From Thermus oshimai DSM 12092 (GTDB taxonomy: Bacteria > Deinococcota > Deinococci > Deinococcales > Thermaceae), in NCBI RefSeq assembly GCF_000373145.1, contig NZ_KB890621.1, positions 62,001 through 126,000 of the forward strand: a DNA stretch of 64,000 nt, in the 5' to 3' direction. This document shows, piece by piece, positions 48,579 to 56,704 of this stretch. Numbering within the stretch: the first letter of the stretch is position 1; each line of letters opens with the position of its first letter. The notes under the pieces are model-generated. The model was not told the DNA's origin. It saw only the letters and a list, made by a program, of their open reading frames with translations, and made no database searches. Position numbers and translations under genes: made by a program.

Positions 48579-49769
48579 TTAAAGCTCCAGGGGCCTCGCT
48601 AGGAACTCTTCAAAGGGAATCCCCCCCGTGCCCACCACCAGGACCTCCGCCCCGAAGGCCTTGCGGAAGGCCTCGAGGCCAGAGAAGGCCTCCCGGGGGC
48701 GCCCGCTTTTGACCTCCAGGGCCAACAGGCGCCGCCCTTTCCGCACCACGAAGTCCACCTCCAGGTTCCGCTCCCGCCAGTAGAAGACCTCAAACCCCTT
48801 TTGGAAGGCCTCGTTCCAGAGGTGGGCCCCCACGGCGTTCTCCAAAAGCCGCCCCCGTAGCGCGGGGTCGCCTAAGTCCTCGGGTTCCAGGCCCCGGAGG
48901 GCAGTGAGGAGGGCGGGGTTGGGGATGAGGAGCTTGGGGCTCGAGGCCCGCCGTCGCACCGCCTGGGCGGCGTACTTCTCCAGGCCGGCGGCCAGCCCGG
49001 CCCCCTCCAGGAGGTCCAGGTAGTGGGCCAGGGTCACGGTGTTCCCCCGCTCCTGGAGCTGGCCCAGCATCTTGGTGTAGGAGAGGACCTGCCCCGCGTG
49101 GTGGCAGGCCAGGTGGAAGAGGCGGCGGAGAAGGGCCGGCTTTTCTATACGGCTTAGGAGCAGGATGTCCCGGGCCAGGGCCGCTTCCACCAGGCTGTCC
49201 CGGATGTAGCGCCTGAACCGGTCGGGCTCCCCCCTAAGCGGGGCGGCCCCCGGGTAGCCTCCGAAGAAGAGGTAGTCCTCCAGGGTGTAGCCGAAGGCCG
49301 TGGCCATCTCCCCGAAGCTCCAGTGGGGGATGGGGAGGGTCTCAAGGCGGCCCGCCAGGCTTTCGGAAAGCCCCTTCTGCAGGAGGAGGGGGGCGGAGGT
49401 CAGGAGGACCACCTTGAGGGGGTGGCCTTTCAGGGTGTCCTCGTCCCAGAGGCGCTTTACCGCTTCGGCCCAGTCCGGAGCTTTGTGGATCTCGTCCAGG
49501 ACTAGGAGGGCCTCCCCCAGCCCCTGCCCCAGAAGCCCCCGGGCCCGGGCCCACTGGACCTCCACCCAGCCGGGCCCCACCAGGCCCGGTTGGTCCGCGC
49601 TGGCGTAGTGGTGGGGGAGGCCCAGGCGCTCCAGCACCTGCCGCACCAGGGTGGTCTTACCCGCCTGCCGGGGGCCGAAAAGGGCCTGTAGGAAGCGCCT
49701 CGGTTCCCGGAGGCGCTGGAGGAGGGTTCCCGCCTGGGGGCGGGTGTAGGGGGGAAGGGAGGACGGCAC
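48579..49769 (-). CDS. AAA+ ATPase with DUF4143 domain
   Basis: Protein of 396 aa in the archaeal-type ATPase/DUF4143 family. Walker A is FGPRQAGKTTLVRQVLE near residue 31, Walker B LLVLDEIHKAPDW near 88, and the sensor stretch VVLLTSAPLLLQ follows. The C-terminal DUF4143 part ends with a nuclease-like core (LEVDFVVRKGRRLLALEVKSGR, roughly residues 335-356) that resembles the PD-(D/E)xK fold. The start is GTG 49769, four bases after the TACTAAAC of a palindromic promoter. Role unknown; such genes are often strain-variable and have been linked to mobile DNA. Confidence 0.82.
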   Translation of the reverse strand: MPSSLPPYTRPQAGTLLQRLREPRRFLQALFGPRQAGKTTLVRQVLERLGLPHHYASADQPGLVGPGWVEVQWARARGLLGQGLGEALLVLDEIHKAPDWAEAVKRLWDEDTLKGHPLKVVLLTSAPLLLQKGLSESLAGRLETLPIPHWSFGEMATAFGYTLEDYLFFGGYPGAAPLRGEPDRFRRYIRDSLVEAALARDILLLSRIEKPALLRRLFHLACHHAGQVLSYTKMLGQLQERGNTVTLAHYLDLLEGAGLAAGLEKYAAQAVRRRASSPKLLIPNPALLTALRGLEPEDLGDPALRGRLLENAVGAHLWNEAFQKGFEVFYWRERNLEVDFVVRKGRRLLALEVKSGRPREAFSGLEAFRKAFGAEVLVVGTGGIPFEEFLARPLEL

Positions 49770-49777
49770 GTTTAGTA

Positions 49778-49803
49778 TTTTTACTAGACCAAGCTAGTAA
49801 AAA
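49778..49803. promoter_or_regulatory. Palindromic promoter/operator of the DUF4143 gene
   Basis: TTTTTACTAG (49778-49787) and CTAGTAAAAA (49794-49803) are exact 10-bp inverted arms around ACCAAG. On the minus strand the second arm merges with TACTAA, and GTG follows, so the palindrome lies where the -10/-35 region should be. It is likely an operator, possibly for the protein itself, in an otherwise GC-rich setting. Confidence 0.55.
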
Positions 49804-49834
49804 CAAGGAGCGGGGTAGACCTGCTCCGGATGGC

Positions 49835-50638
49835 CTACCGCCAGGTCCTGGGGTCCAGCCGGTCCCGGAGCCCATCCCCCAGGAGGTTGAAGCCCAGGAC
49901 CCCCAGGGAGAGGGCCAGCCCCGGCACCAGGGCCGGGTAGGGGGAGAGGGGGAGGAAGCTTTGGGCCTCCCGGAGCATCCGCCCCAGGCTCGGGTGGGGG
50001 GGCTGGACCCCAAGGCCCAGGTAGGAGAGGGCGGCCTCGCTGAGGAGGGCCGCGGCGAAGGCCAGGCTCACCTGGACCAAAAGGGGCCCCAGGAGGTTGG
50101 GGAGGAGGTGGCGGAGGAGGACCCGGCCCCAGGGGGCCCCCAGGGCCAGGGCCGCCTCCACGAAGGGGGCCGATCTCAGGGCCAGGGCCCCCGCCCGGGC
50201 CACCCGGAAGAAGGCGGGCACCAGGGCGAGCCCGATGGCCAGGGTGCTGCTCAGGGCCCCGGGGCCCAGGAGGGCCGCGAGGAGGAGGGCCAGGAGGAGC
50301 CCGGGGAGGGCGTAGAGGGCCTCGGTGAGGAGGCTTAGGGCCCCGTCCCAGCCCCGGCCCAGGTACCCCGCGAGGAGGCCCAGGGCCACCCCCAGGCCGG
50401 CCCCGAGGCTCACGGAAACCCCCCCCACCAGGAGGGCGTTTTTGGCCCCGTGGAGGAGGCGGGCCAGGAGGTCCCGGCCCAAGGGGTCGGTGCCCAGGGG
50501 GTGCTCGAGGGAGGGGGGGCTCAGGCGGCGGAGGAAGTCCGGGGCGTTGGGGTCCACGGGGTAGAGGAGGGAGGCCAGGGCCAGGAGGAGGAAGAGGCCC
50601 GAGAGGAGGCTTCCTAGGAGGAGGCTTGGGCTACGCAT
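49835..50638 (-). CDS. dppC: Peptide/nickel-type ABC permease, DppC-like
   Basis: Inner-membrane permease of 267 aa. It shows the DppC N-terminal pattern EHPLGTDPLGRDLLARLLHGAKNAL (about 46-70) and the EAA-like loop VEAALALGAPWGRVLLRHLLPNL near residue 165, then SEAALSYLGLGVQPPHPSLG. Five to six membrane helices are predicted. It overlaps dppB by 8 bp. Downstream there are no ATPase genes before the convergent-free gap to the DUF4143 gene, so the energy subunits must come from elsewhere. Confidence 0.88.
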   Translation of the reverse strand: MRSPSLLLGSLLSGLFLLLALASLLYPVDPNAPDFLRRLSPPSLEHPLGTDPLGRDLLARLLHGAKNALLVGGVSVSLGAGLGVALGLLAGYLGRGWDGALSLLTEALYALPGLLLALLLAALLGPGALSSTLAIGLALVPAFFRVARAGALALRSAPFVEAALALGAPWGRVLLRHLLPNLLGPLLVQVSLAFAAALLSEAALSYLGLGVQPPHPSLGRMLREAQSFLPLSPYPALVPGLALSLGVLGFNLLGDGLRDRLDPRTWR

Positions 50639-51566
50639 ACTCGATCCGGGGGTCCAGGAGGCCGTAGAGGAGGTCCACCGCCAGGTTGAAGAGGACGATG
50701 AGGGCCGCCATGGCCACCACCAGGCCCTGGAGGAGGGGGTAGTCCCGGGCCTCGAGGGCGGTGAGGGCCAGGCTCCCCAGGCCCGGCAGGGCGAAGACCG
50801 CCTCCACCACCACCGCCCCCGTGAGGAGGAACCCCCCCTCCAGGCCCAGGAGGGTGACCAGGGGGAGGCTTGCGGGCTTGAGGGCGTGCTTGAGGAGGAC
50901 CCGCCCCTCGGGCACCCCCTTGGCCCGGGCGGTGCGGATGTAGTCCTGGGAGAGGACCTCCAGGAGGCTCCCCCGGGCCATGCGGAAGAGGATGGCCGCC
51001 CGGGCCAGGGCCAGGGTGAGGGCGGGGAGGAGGAGGTGGCGGAGGGCCTCCAGGGGCCGTTCCCACCCCGGGAAGCCGCTTGCGGGGAGGAGGGGGAGGT
51101 GGACGGCGAAGGCGTAGAGGAGGACCACCCCCAGGAAGAAGGTAGGCAGGGACTGGAGGAAGGCCATGAGGCCGCTTAGGAGGAGGTCCAAGGGGGGAGA
51201 GCGGAGGGCGAGGAGGGCCAGGGGCAGGGCCAGGAGGAGGGCCCCCGAAAGGCCCAGCCCCACCAGGGCCAGGGTGAGGGGAAGCCTCTCCTCAAGAAGC
51301 TCCCCCACCGGCTTGCCGTAGCGGATGGACTCCCCCAGGTCCAGCCGGAGAAGCCCCCAGAGCCAGTCCAGGTAGCGGGGGAGGGGCGGCCGGTCCAGCC
51401 CCAGGGCCCGCTCCAGGGCGGCCCGGGCTTCGGGGCTCGCCTCGAGGCCCAGGATGGCCTGGACGGGGTCCCCGGGGAGGAGGAGGAGGGTGAGGAACAC
51501 GAGGCTCCCCGCAAGCCACAGGGTGCCGAGGGCCAGGAGGAGGCGGCGCAGGGCGTAGGCGGCCAT
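50631..51566 (-). CDS. dppB: Peptide/nickel-type ABC permease, DppB-like
   Basis: Inner-membrane permease of 311 aa. MAAYALRRLLLALGTLW and the following LPGDPVQAILG are standard for DppB/OppB starts, and the conserved loop YIRTARAKGVPEGRVLLKHALKPASLP lies near residue 208. ATG 51566 shares its A with the stop codon of the binding-protein gene (TGATG), so translation is coupled; the frame stays open upstream only as a shadow. Works with dppC and the upstream binding protein. Confidence 0.9.
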   Translation of the reverse strand: MAAYALRRLLLALGTLWLAGSLVFLTLLLLPGDPVQAILGLEASPEARAALERALGLDRPPLPRYLDWLWGLLRLDLGESIRYGKPVGELLEERLPLTLALVGLGLSGALLLALPLALLALRSPPLDLLLSGLMAFLQSLPTFFLGVVLLYAFAVHLPLLPASGFPGWERPLEALRHLLLPALTLALARAAILFRMARGSLLEVLSQDYIRTARAKGVPEGRVLLKHALKPASLPLVTLLGLEGGFLLTGAVVVEAVFALPGLGSLALTALEARDYPLLQGLVVAMAALIVLFNLAVDLLYGLLDPRIEYA

Positions 51567-53050
51567 CAACGGGCCAGGTACACCCGGGTCACGTTGAGGC
51601 TGGGGGTGGGCTGGTTCTGCCACCAGCCCATGACCTCCCGGCGCATGGCCGCGATGTAGGGGGCGTTCATCACCCAGAGGTTCACCGCGTCCTCGGCCAG
51701 GAGGCGTTGCATGGCCTTCATGAGCTCGCAGGCCCGGTTGGGGTCTGGGGTGCGCAGGTACTGGGCGTAGAGCTCCCGGAACCGGGGGGAGTCGTAGCGG
51801 AAGTAGTAGCCCGGGTTGGCGTAGACCCCGATGTCGTGGGGCTCCGAGTGACCGATGATGGTCATCTGGTAGTCCGCCCCCCGGAAGACCCGGGAGAGCC
51901 AGGTGGCCCACTCCACCACCTCCAGCCGGGCCTGGATCCCGATCCCCGCGAGCTTAGCGGCGATGGCCTCCCCCAGGCGGCGCTCGTAGGGGTAGGGGGC
52001 GGCCAGGGTGAAGGTGAAGCGCAGAGGGTTGCCCGGGCCGTAGCCCGCCGCCTCTAGGAGGGCCCGGGCCCGGGCGGGGTCGTAGGGGTAGAGGCCCGAG
52101 AGGTCCTCGTAGCACCGCTCGCCGGGGGAGCGGTGGCTCCCGATGGGGGTGCCGAAGCCCAGCATCACCCCCTGGATGAGCTCCTTCTTGTCCACCGCGT
52201 GCTGGATGGCCCGGCGCACCCGGGGGTCGTTGAAGGGGGGGCGGGCGTTGTTCATCCCCACGGTGATCTCCGTGGTGGTGGTCCCGCTCACCACCTTGAA
52301 GGCGGGGTCCCGCCCCAGGGTGAGGGCCGCCTCCGGGCTCACCCCCAGGCCGATCACGTGGATGTCCCCTGCCCTTAGGGCCGCGATCTGGGCGTTGGGG
52401 TCGGGGAGGAAGCGGAAGAAGACCCGGTCCAGGTAGGGGAGGCCGGGCTCGTAGTAGCCCTCAAACCGCTCCAGCCGCACCCCCACCCCCCGCTCCCAGG
52501 CCACGAAGCGGAAGGGCCCGGTGCCGATGGGCTGGGTCTTCTGCTCCTCCACCCGCCCCTTGGGCCCGATGACGGAGTCCGGCCGGGCCAGGTTGAAGAG
52601 GAAGTCCTGGTCCGGCTGGCGCAGGCGGAAGACCACGGTGTAGGGGTCCTTGGCCTCCACGCTCTGGATGTCCCGGTAGTACTCGGGGTGGGTGTGGCCG
52701 GATCTGGGGTCCCGGGCCCGGTTGAACTTGAAGAGGACGTCCTCCGCGGTGAAGGGGGCCCCGTTGTGGAAGCGCACCCCCTTTCTCAGGTGGAAGGTCC
52801 AGGTGAGGCTCGAGGGGCTCCCCTCCCACCTTTCCGCCAGGGCGGGGACGATCTCCCCCTTCTCGTTCAGCTTCACCAGCCCCTGGAGGACGTTGTCGTA
52901 GAGCATGCGGGGGATCTCCTGGCTGGTGGAGGCCGAGGGGTCCAGCACCGGGGGTTCGGCCAGCACCGCCACCCTAAGCTCCCCGCCCCGGGTCTGGGCC
53001 AGGGCCAAGGCCAGCGTCCAGGCCAAGAGGGCCATCCAAGCCTTTCTCAT
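51566..53050 (-). CDS. dppA: Peptide/nickel-type ABC substrate-binding protein
   Basis: Periplasmic family 5 binding protein of 494 aa. It has a signal peptide (MRKAWMALLAWTLALALA) and the class motifs PALAERWEGS, LRKGVRFHNGAPFTAEDVLFKFN near residue 90, and VRRAIQHAVDKKELIQGVMLG near 285. ATG 53050 has GGAGGGA five bases upstream; an earlier ATG would add an unlikely prefix before the signal peptide. Likely takes up an oligopeptide or peptide-like compound that the M20 enzyme encoded next to it then hydrolyses. Confidence 0.9.
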   Translation of the reverse strand: MRKAWMALLAWTLALALAQTRGGELRVAVLAEPPVLDPSASTSQEIPRMLYDNVLQGLVKLNEKGEIVPALAERWEGSPSSLTWTFHLRKGVRFHNGAPFTAEDVLFKFNRARDPRSGHTHPEYYRDIQSVEAKDPYTVVFRLRQPDQDFLFNLARPDSVIGPKGRVEEQKTQPIGTGPFRFVAWERGVGVRLERFEGYYEPGLPYLDRVFFRFLPDPNAQIAALRAGDIHVIGLGVSPEAALTLGRDPAFKVVSGTTTTEITVGMNNARPPFNDPRVRRAIQHAVDKKELIQGVMLGFGTPIGSHRSPGERCYEDLSGLYPYDPARARALLEAAGYGPGNPLRFTFTLAAPYPYERRLGEAIAAKLAGIGIQARLEVVEWATWLSRVFRGADYQMTIIGHSEPHDIGVYANPGYYFRYDSPRFRELYAQYLRTPDPNRACELMKAMQRLLAEDAVNLWVMNAPYIAAMRREVMGWWQNQPTPSLNVTRVYLAR

Positions 53051-53080
53051 AGGTTCCCTCCTCTCCACGCTACCATGCGC

Positions 53081-54238
53081 CTACTCCAGGTAAAGCACCG
53101 CCAGGGCGGCGTACACCCGGGCCGCCCGCACCACCTCCTCCACCTCCACCCACTCGTCCACCTGGTGGGGTAGGGTCTTCCGCCCGGGGCCCATGACCAC
53201 CACGGGCAGACCCCCCCAGGCCCGGAGGAAGGTGCCGTCCGTGGCCCCCGGCACCCCCCCGTGGCGCACGGGGAGGCCCAGGAGCCTTAGGGCCTCCTCC
53301 GCCGCCTGGACCAGGGGGTCCTCCCGGGGGGTCTCCACGGGGGGGCGGTCCTCCAGGACCTCCACCCCCACCCCCGCCAGGGCCCCGATCTCCGCCACCA
53401 GGCCCGCGTGGTCCACCCCCGGCACGGTGCGCACGTCCAGGGCCACCTCCGCCCGGTCGGGGAGGACGTTGAGCTGGCCCTCGCCGGCGCTGGCTAGGAA
53501 GCGGGTGGGGGTGAGGTAGGGGGGGCCCAGGAAGGGGTGGGGGAAGGCCCTTTGGAGCCTCTCCTCCAGGGCCTTCAGTTCCAGCACGAACCGGGCCGCC
53601 TTGGGGATGGGGTTCTCCCCCGCGTAGGGCATGGCCCCGTGGGCCATCCGTCCGGGGAAGAGGAGGCGGAGGCGCAGGGCCCCCTTCTGCCAGAGGCAGA
53701 CCTCCATCTCCTCGGGCTCGGCCACCACTGCCCCCCGGAAGCCCTGGGCGAGGCCCGCCCGTAGGAAGGCCTTCACCCCCAGCATCATCCCCTCCTCGTC
53801 CGCCAGGGCGGCCAGGCGCAAGGGGCGCTTTAGGGGCCCAAGGGCCCGCTTCACCGCCAACAGGGCCCCCACCAGGGCCGCGAGGCCCCCCTTCATGTCG
53901 CAGGCCCCCCGGCCGTAAAGCCGCCCCCCTTCCACCACCGCCCCGTAAGGGGGGTGGGTCCAGCGGGCCTCGTCCCCCGGGGTCACCACGTCCGTGTGCC
54001 CCTCCAGGATGAGCCCCCCTTCCCCCTCCCCCAGGTCGGCCACCAGGTTGGGCCGCCCCGGGGCCGCCTCCTGGAGGAAGGGCCTAAGCCCCCGCCCCCT
54101 TAGGTATTCCGCCAGGAAGGCGGCCACCCCCGCCTCCCCGGGCCCCGGGTAGTGGCTGGGGATCCGCACCAAGGCCTGGAGGAGGCCCACCACCTCCTTC
54201 TCCTCCACCGCTTCGGCCGCGCGCAGGGCCTTTTCCAT
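53081..54238 (-). CDS. M20-family metallopeptidase (ArgE/DapE/carboxypeptidase-like)
   Basis: Zinc-dependent exopeptidase or deacylase of 385 aa. Metal-site motifs are present in order: ILEGHTDVVTPGD near residue 78, YGRGACDMKGGLAALVGAL near 108 and ALADEEGMMLG near 145 (catalytic Glu). The dimerisation domain lies in the middle, and DEWVEVEEV near the end is the usual last metal region. The start at 54238 is just 5 bp after the SDR gene's stop. In an operon with the peptide importer, it probably cleaves the imported amide or peptide. Confidence 0.87.
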   Translation of the reverse strand: MEKALRAAEAVEEKEVVGLLQALVRIPSHYPGPGEAGVAAFLAEYLRGRGLRPFLQEAAPGRPNLVADLGEGEGGLILEGHTDVVTPGDEARWTHPPYGAVVEGGRLYGRGACDMKGGLAALVGALLAVKRALGPLKRPLRLAALADEEGMMLGVKAFLRAGLAQGFRGAVVAEPEEMEVCLWQKGALRLRLLFPGRMAHGAMPYAGENPIPKAARFVLELKALEERLQRAFPHPFLGPPYLTPTRFLASAGEGQLNVLPDRAEVALDVRTVPGVDHAGLVAEIGALAGVGVEVLEDRPPVETPREDPLVQAAEEALRLLGLPVRHGGVPGATDGTFLRAWGGLPVVVMGPGRKTLPHQVDEWVEVEEVVRAARVYAALAVLYLE

Positions 54239-54243
54239 GGCGC

Positions 54244-55026
54244 CTAGAGGGGCGGGGTGAAGCGGCCGTCGATGGCCGTCCACCCCCCGTCCACCAGGAA
54301 GAGGGTGCCCGTGATGTAGCTCGAGGCCCTCGAGGCCAGGAAGACCACGGCCATGGCCACCTCCTCGGGCCGGCCCCAGCGGCCCAAGGCGGTCTTCTCC
54401 GCGTAGGCCCGGTACCACTCGGGGTGGGCCTTGATGGGGGCGGTGAGGGGGGTTTCGATGGGCCCGGGGGCGATGGCGTTGGCCCGCACCCCATGGGGCC
54501 CAAGCTCCGCCGCCAGGGCGCGGATGAGCTGGAGGATCCCCGCCTTGGTGGCCGCGTACACCCCCTGCCCCGGCTCCACCACCAGGGCCCGGATGGAGGC
54601 CAGGGCGATGAGGCTGCCCGACCCCTGGGCCCGCATGGCCCGCCCCCCGGCCCTTAGGAGGCGCAGGGTGGACTTGAGGTTCAGGTCCACCACCCGGTCC
54701 ACCTCCTCGTCCGTGTAGTCCAGAAGGGGCTTGCGCACGTTGATGGCCGGGGTGGAGACCAGGGTGTCCAGCCGGCCGTGGCCCTTTAGGACCCGCTCCA
54801 CCAGCCCCTCCGCCGCCCCCCTTTCGGTGAGGTCCACGGGGTGGGCCTCCCCCCCGGGCACCCCCTTCAGGGCCTCTTGGAGGCCCCGCTCGTCCCGGTC
54901 CGCCAGCACCACCTGGGCCCCGAAGGCCGCCAGGGCCTCCGCGGAGGCCCGGCCGATCCCCGAGGCCGCCCCCACCACCAGGGCCACCTGCCCCGTCAGG
55001 TCCATGAGCTCGCGGTAGTTGGTCAT
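54244..55026 (-). CDS. SDR-family oxidoreductase
   Basis: Short-chain dehydrogenase of 260 aa with the cofactor motif VVGAASGIGRASAEAL near residue 18, the catalytic serine in IALASIRAL, YAATKAGILQLIRALAAELG with the Tyr-Lys pair, and the final GTLFLVDGGWTAIDGR. First gene of the SDR-M20-peptide ABC operon, divergent from the methylmalonate-semialdehyde dehydrogenase gene. It replaces the common NNAG motif with STPAIN. Substrate not readable from sequence. Confidence 0.85.
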   Translation of the reverse strand: MTNYRELMDLTGQVALVVGAASGIGRASAEALAAFGAQVVLADRDERGLQEALKGVPGGEAHPVDLTERGAAEGLVERVLKGHGRLDTLVSTPAINVRKPLLDYTDEEVDRVVDLNLKSTLRLLRAGGRAMRAQGSGSLIALASIRALVVEPGQGVYAATKAGILQLIRALAAELGPHGVRANAIAPGPIETPLTAPIKAHPEWYRAYAEKTALGRWGRPEEVAMAVVFLASRASSYITGTLFLVDGGWTAIDGRFTPPL

Positions 55027-55091
55027 GTTTCCTCCAGCTTAGCCTCTCCTTTCCCTTGCGGGAAGGTGTAGCCTTGAACCTGGAGGACCCC

Positions 55092-56519
55092 ATGCTTAAA
55101 AACCTCATCGGCGGCCAGTGGGAGGCGGTTTCGGGCCCGGCCCTACCGGTGTACAACCCGGCCACGGGGGAGGTGTTGGAGGAGGTGCCCCTCTCGGGGC
55201 CGGAGGCGGTGGACCGGGCGGTGCGGGCGGCGGAGCGGGCCTTCCCGGTGTGGAGCCGGACCCCCCTCCTGGAGCGGGTGCGGCTCATGTTCCGTTTCAA
55301 GGCCCTTTTGGAGGAGCACTTTGAGGAGCTGGCCCGGCTGGTGACCCTGCACCACGGGAAGACCCTGGAGGAGGCCCGGGGGGAGGTGCGGCGGGGGATC
55401 GAGGTGGTGGACTTCGCCCTCTCGGCCCCCACCCTCCTCCAGGGCCGGACCCTGCGGGAGGTCACGGGCGGGGTGGACCAGAACCTCTTCCACTACCCCT
55501 TGGGGGTGGTGGCGGGGATCCCCCCCTTCAACTTCCCGGTGATGATCCCCCTGTGGATGATCCCCATCGCGGTGGTGGCGGGGAACACCTTTGTGCTGAA
55601 GCCCTCGGAGAGGACCCCCTTGGGGGCGGTGCGGCTGGCGGAGCTCTTCCTGGAGGCGGGCTTCCCCGAGGGGGTGCTGAACCTGGTCCACGGGGGCAAG
55701 GAGACGGCGGAGGCCCTGGTGGCCCACCCGGGGGTGCGGGCGGTGCAGTTCGTGGGTTCGGAGCCCGTGGCCCGGCGGATCTACGCCCTGGCGGCCCAGG
55801 GGGGGAAGCGGGTGTCCGCGGCGGGTGGGGCCAAGAACTTCCTGGTGGTGATGCCGGATGCGGACCTGGAGCTGGCGGTGCCGGCCATCCTGAACTCCGC
55901 CTTCGGCAACGCGGGGGAGCGGTGCCTGGCGGGGAGCGTGGCCGTGGGGGTGGGGGAGGCGGGGCCTAGGCTTTTGGAGCGGGTGGTGGAGGCCGCTTCC
56001 GGGCTCAAGGTAGGCCCGGGATGGGAGGAGGGGGTGCAGGTGGGCCCCCTCATCCGGGCGGAGCACCGGGCGCGGGTGGTGGGGTACATCGAGCGGGGCC
56101 TGGCGGAGGGGGCGGAGCTGGTCCTGGACGGGCGGAAGGAGATGGGGCGGCCGGGGTTTTTCCTGGGGCCCACGGTCATGGCGGGGGTATCGTCGGGGAT
56201 GGCGGTGGGGCGGGAGGAGATCTTTGGGCCGGTGCTGGGGGTGGCCTACGCGGGGGACGTGGAGGAGGCCATCCGCATGGCCAACGCGGTGCCCTACGGG
56301 AACATGGCCTGCATCTTCACCGCCTCGGGCCGGGCGGCCCGGGCCTTCCGGGAGGGGGTGGAGGCGGGGATGGTGGGGGTGAACGTGGGGGTGGCCCAGC
56401 CCTTCGCCTTCTACCCCTTCTCGGGGTGGCGGGCGAGCTTCTTTGGGGACCTGCACCCCCACGGGCCGGACGCCTTCCTCTTCTACACCCGCAGGAAGGT
56501 GGCGGTGGAGCGGTGGTGA
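55092..56519 (+). CDS. mmsA: CoA-acylating methylmalonate-semialdehyde dehydrogenase
   Basis: Aldehyde dehydrogenase of 475 aa that turns malonate or methylmalonate semialdehyde into acetyl- or propionyl-CoA, as in valine or inositol breakdown. It opens with LKNLIGGQWEAVSG, has GIPPFNFPVMIPLWMIP near residue 143, and the catalytic cysteine in FGNAGERCLAGSVAVGVG near 278. The end, FSGWRASFFGDLHPHGPDAF, is distinctive of MmsA/IolA. ATG 55092 with GGAGG five bases upstream is preferred to the in-frame start at 55056. A TnpB element follows. Confidence 0.9.
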   Translation: MLKNLIGGQWEAVSGPALPVYNPATGEVLEEVPLSGPEAVDRAVRAAERAFPVWSRTPLLERVRLMFRFKALLEEHFEELARLVTLHHGKTLEEARGEVRRGIEVVDFALSAPTLLQGRTLREVTGGVDQNLFHYPLGVVAGIPPFNFPVMIPLWMIPIAVVAGNTFVLKPSERTPLGAVRLAELFLEAGFPEGVLNLVHGGKETAEALVAHPGVRAVQFVGSEPVARRIYALAAQGGKRVSAAGGAKNFLVVMPDADLELAVPAILNSAFGNAGERCLAGSVAVGVGEAGPRLLERVVEAASGLKVGPGWEEGVQVGPLIRAEHRARVVGYIERGLAEGAELVLDGRKEMGRPGFFLGPTVMAGVSSGMAVGREEIFGPVLGVAYAGDVEEAIRMANAVPYGNMACIFTASGRAARAFREGVEAGMVGVNVGVAQPFAFYPFSGWRASFFGDLHPHGPDAFLFYTRRKVAVERW

Positions 56520-56568
56520 GGGTCCCCTTGCGGAAGCGTTCACGTGTCCCTTAGAGAAAAGGGGGGGT

Positions 56569-56623
56569 GTGGGGGAGCTATAATCCCCCGGTTTTCAAAC
56601 CGGGGATACATGGACTCCCCCAC
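56569..56623. repeat. Nested palindrome at the left end of the tnpB element, enclosing TATAAT
   Basis: Outer arms GTGGGGGAG (56569-56577) and CTCCCCCAC (56615-56623) match exactly. Inside, CCCCGGTTT-TC-AAACCGGGG (56586-56605) is a second perfect hairpin. A TATAAT (56579-56584) lies between the two left arms. IS200/IS605 ends are recognised as hairpins in single-stranded DNA, which this suits; the TATAAT could drive tnpB. Confidence 0.65.
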
Positions 56624-56704
56624 GCGCTCCGCAGGAGCACATAGCATAGCGGTCGGCGGATGTACTATCATATGCACGTGCCTAAAGAGCGTACTGCACG
56701 CTCC

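Noticed and set aside
46765-48602. Two 602-aa open frames on opposite strands
   Set aside because: Both are shadows of the ABC and cyclase genes, rich in Gly, Pro, Arg and His as expected from wrong frames in GC-rich DNA.
50631-51911. 426-aa version of the DppB permease
   Set aside because: The first ~115 residues overlap the binding-protein gene in another frame; the conserved protein starts at 51566.
53081-55465. 794-aa frame covering the M20 and SDR genes
   Set aside because: Only the part from 54238 matches M20 peptidases; the rest is a shadow of the SDR and mmsA genes.
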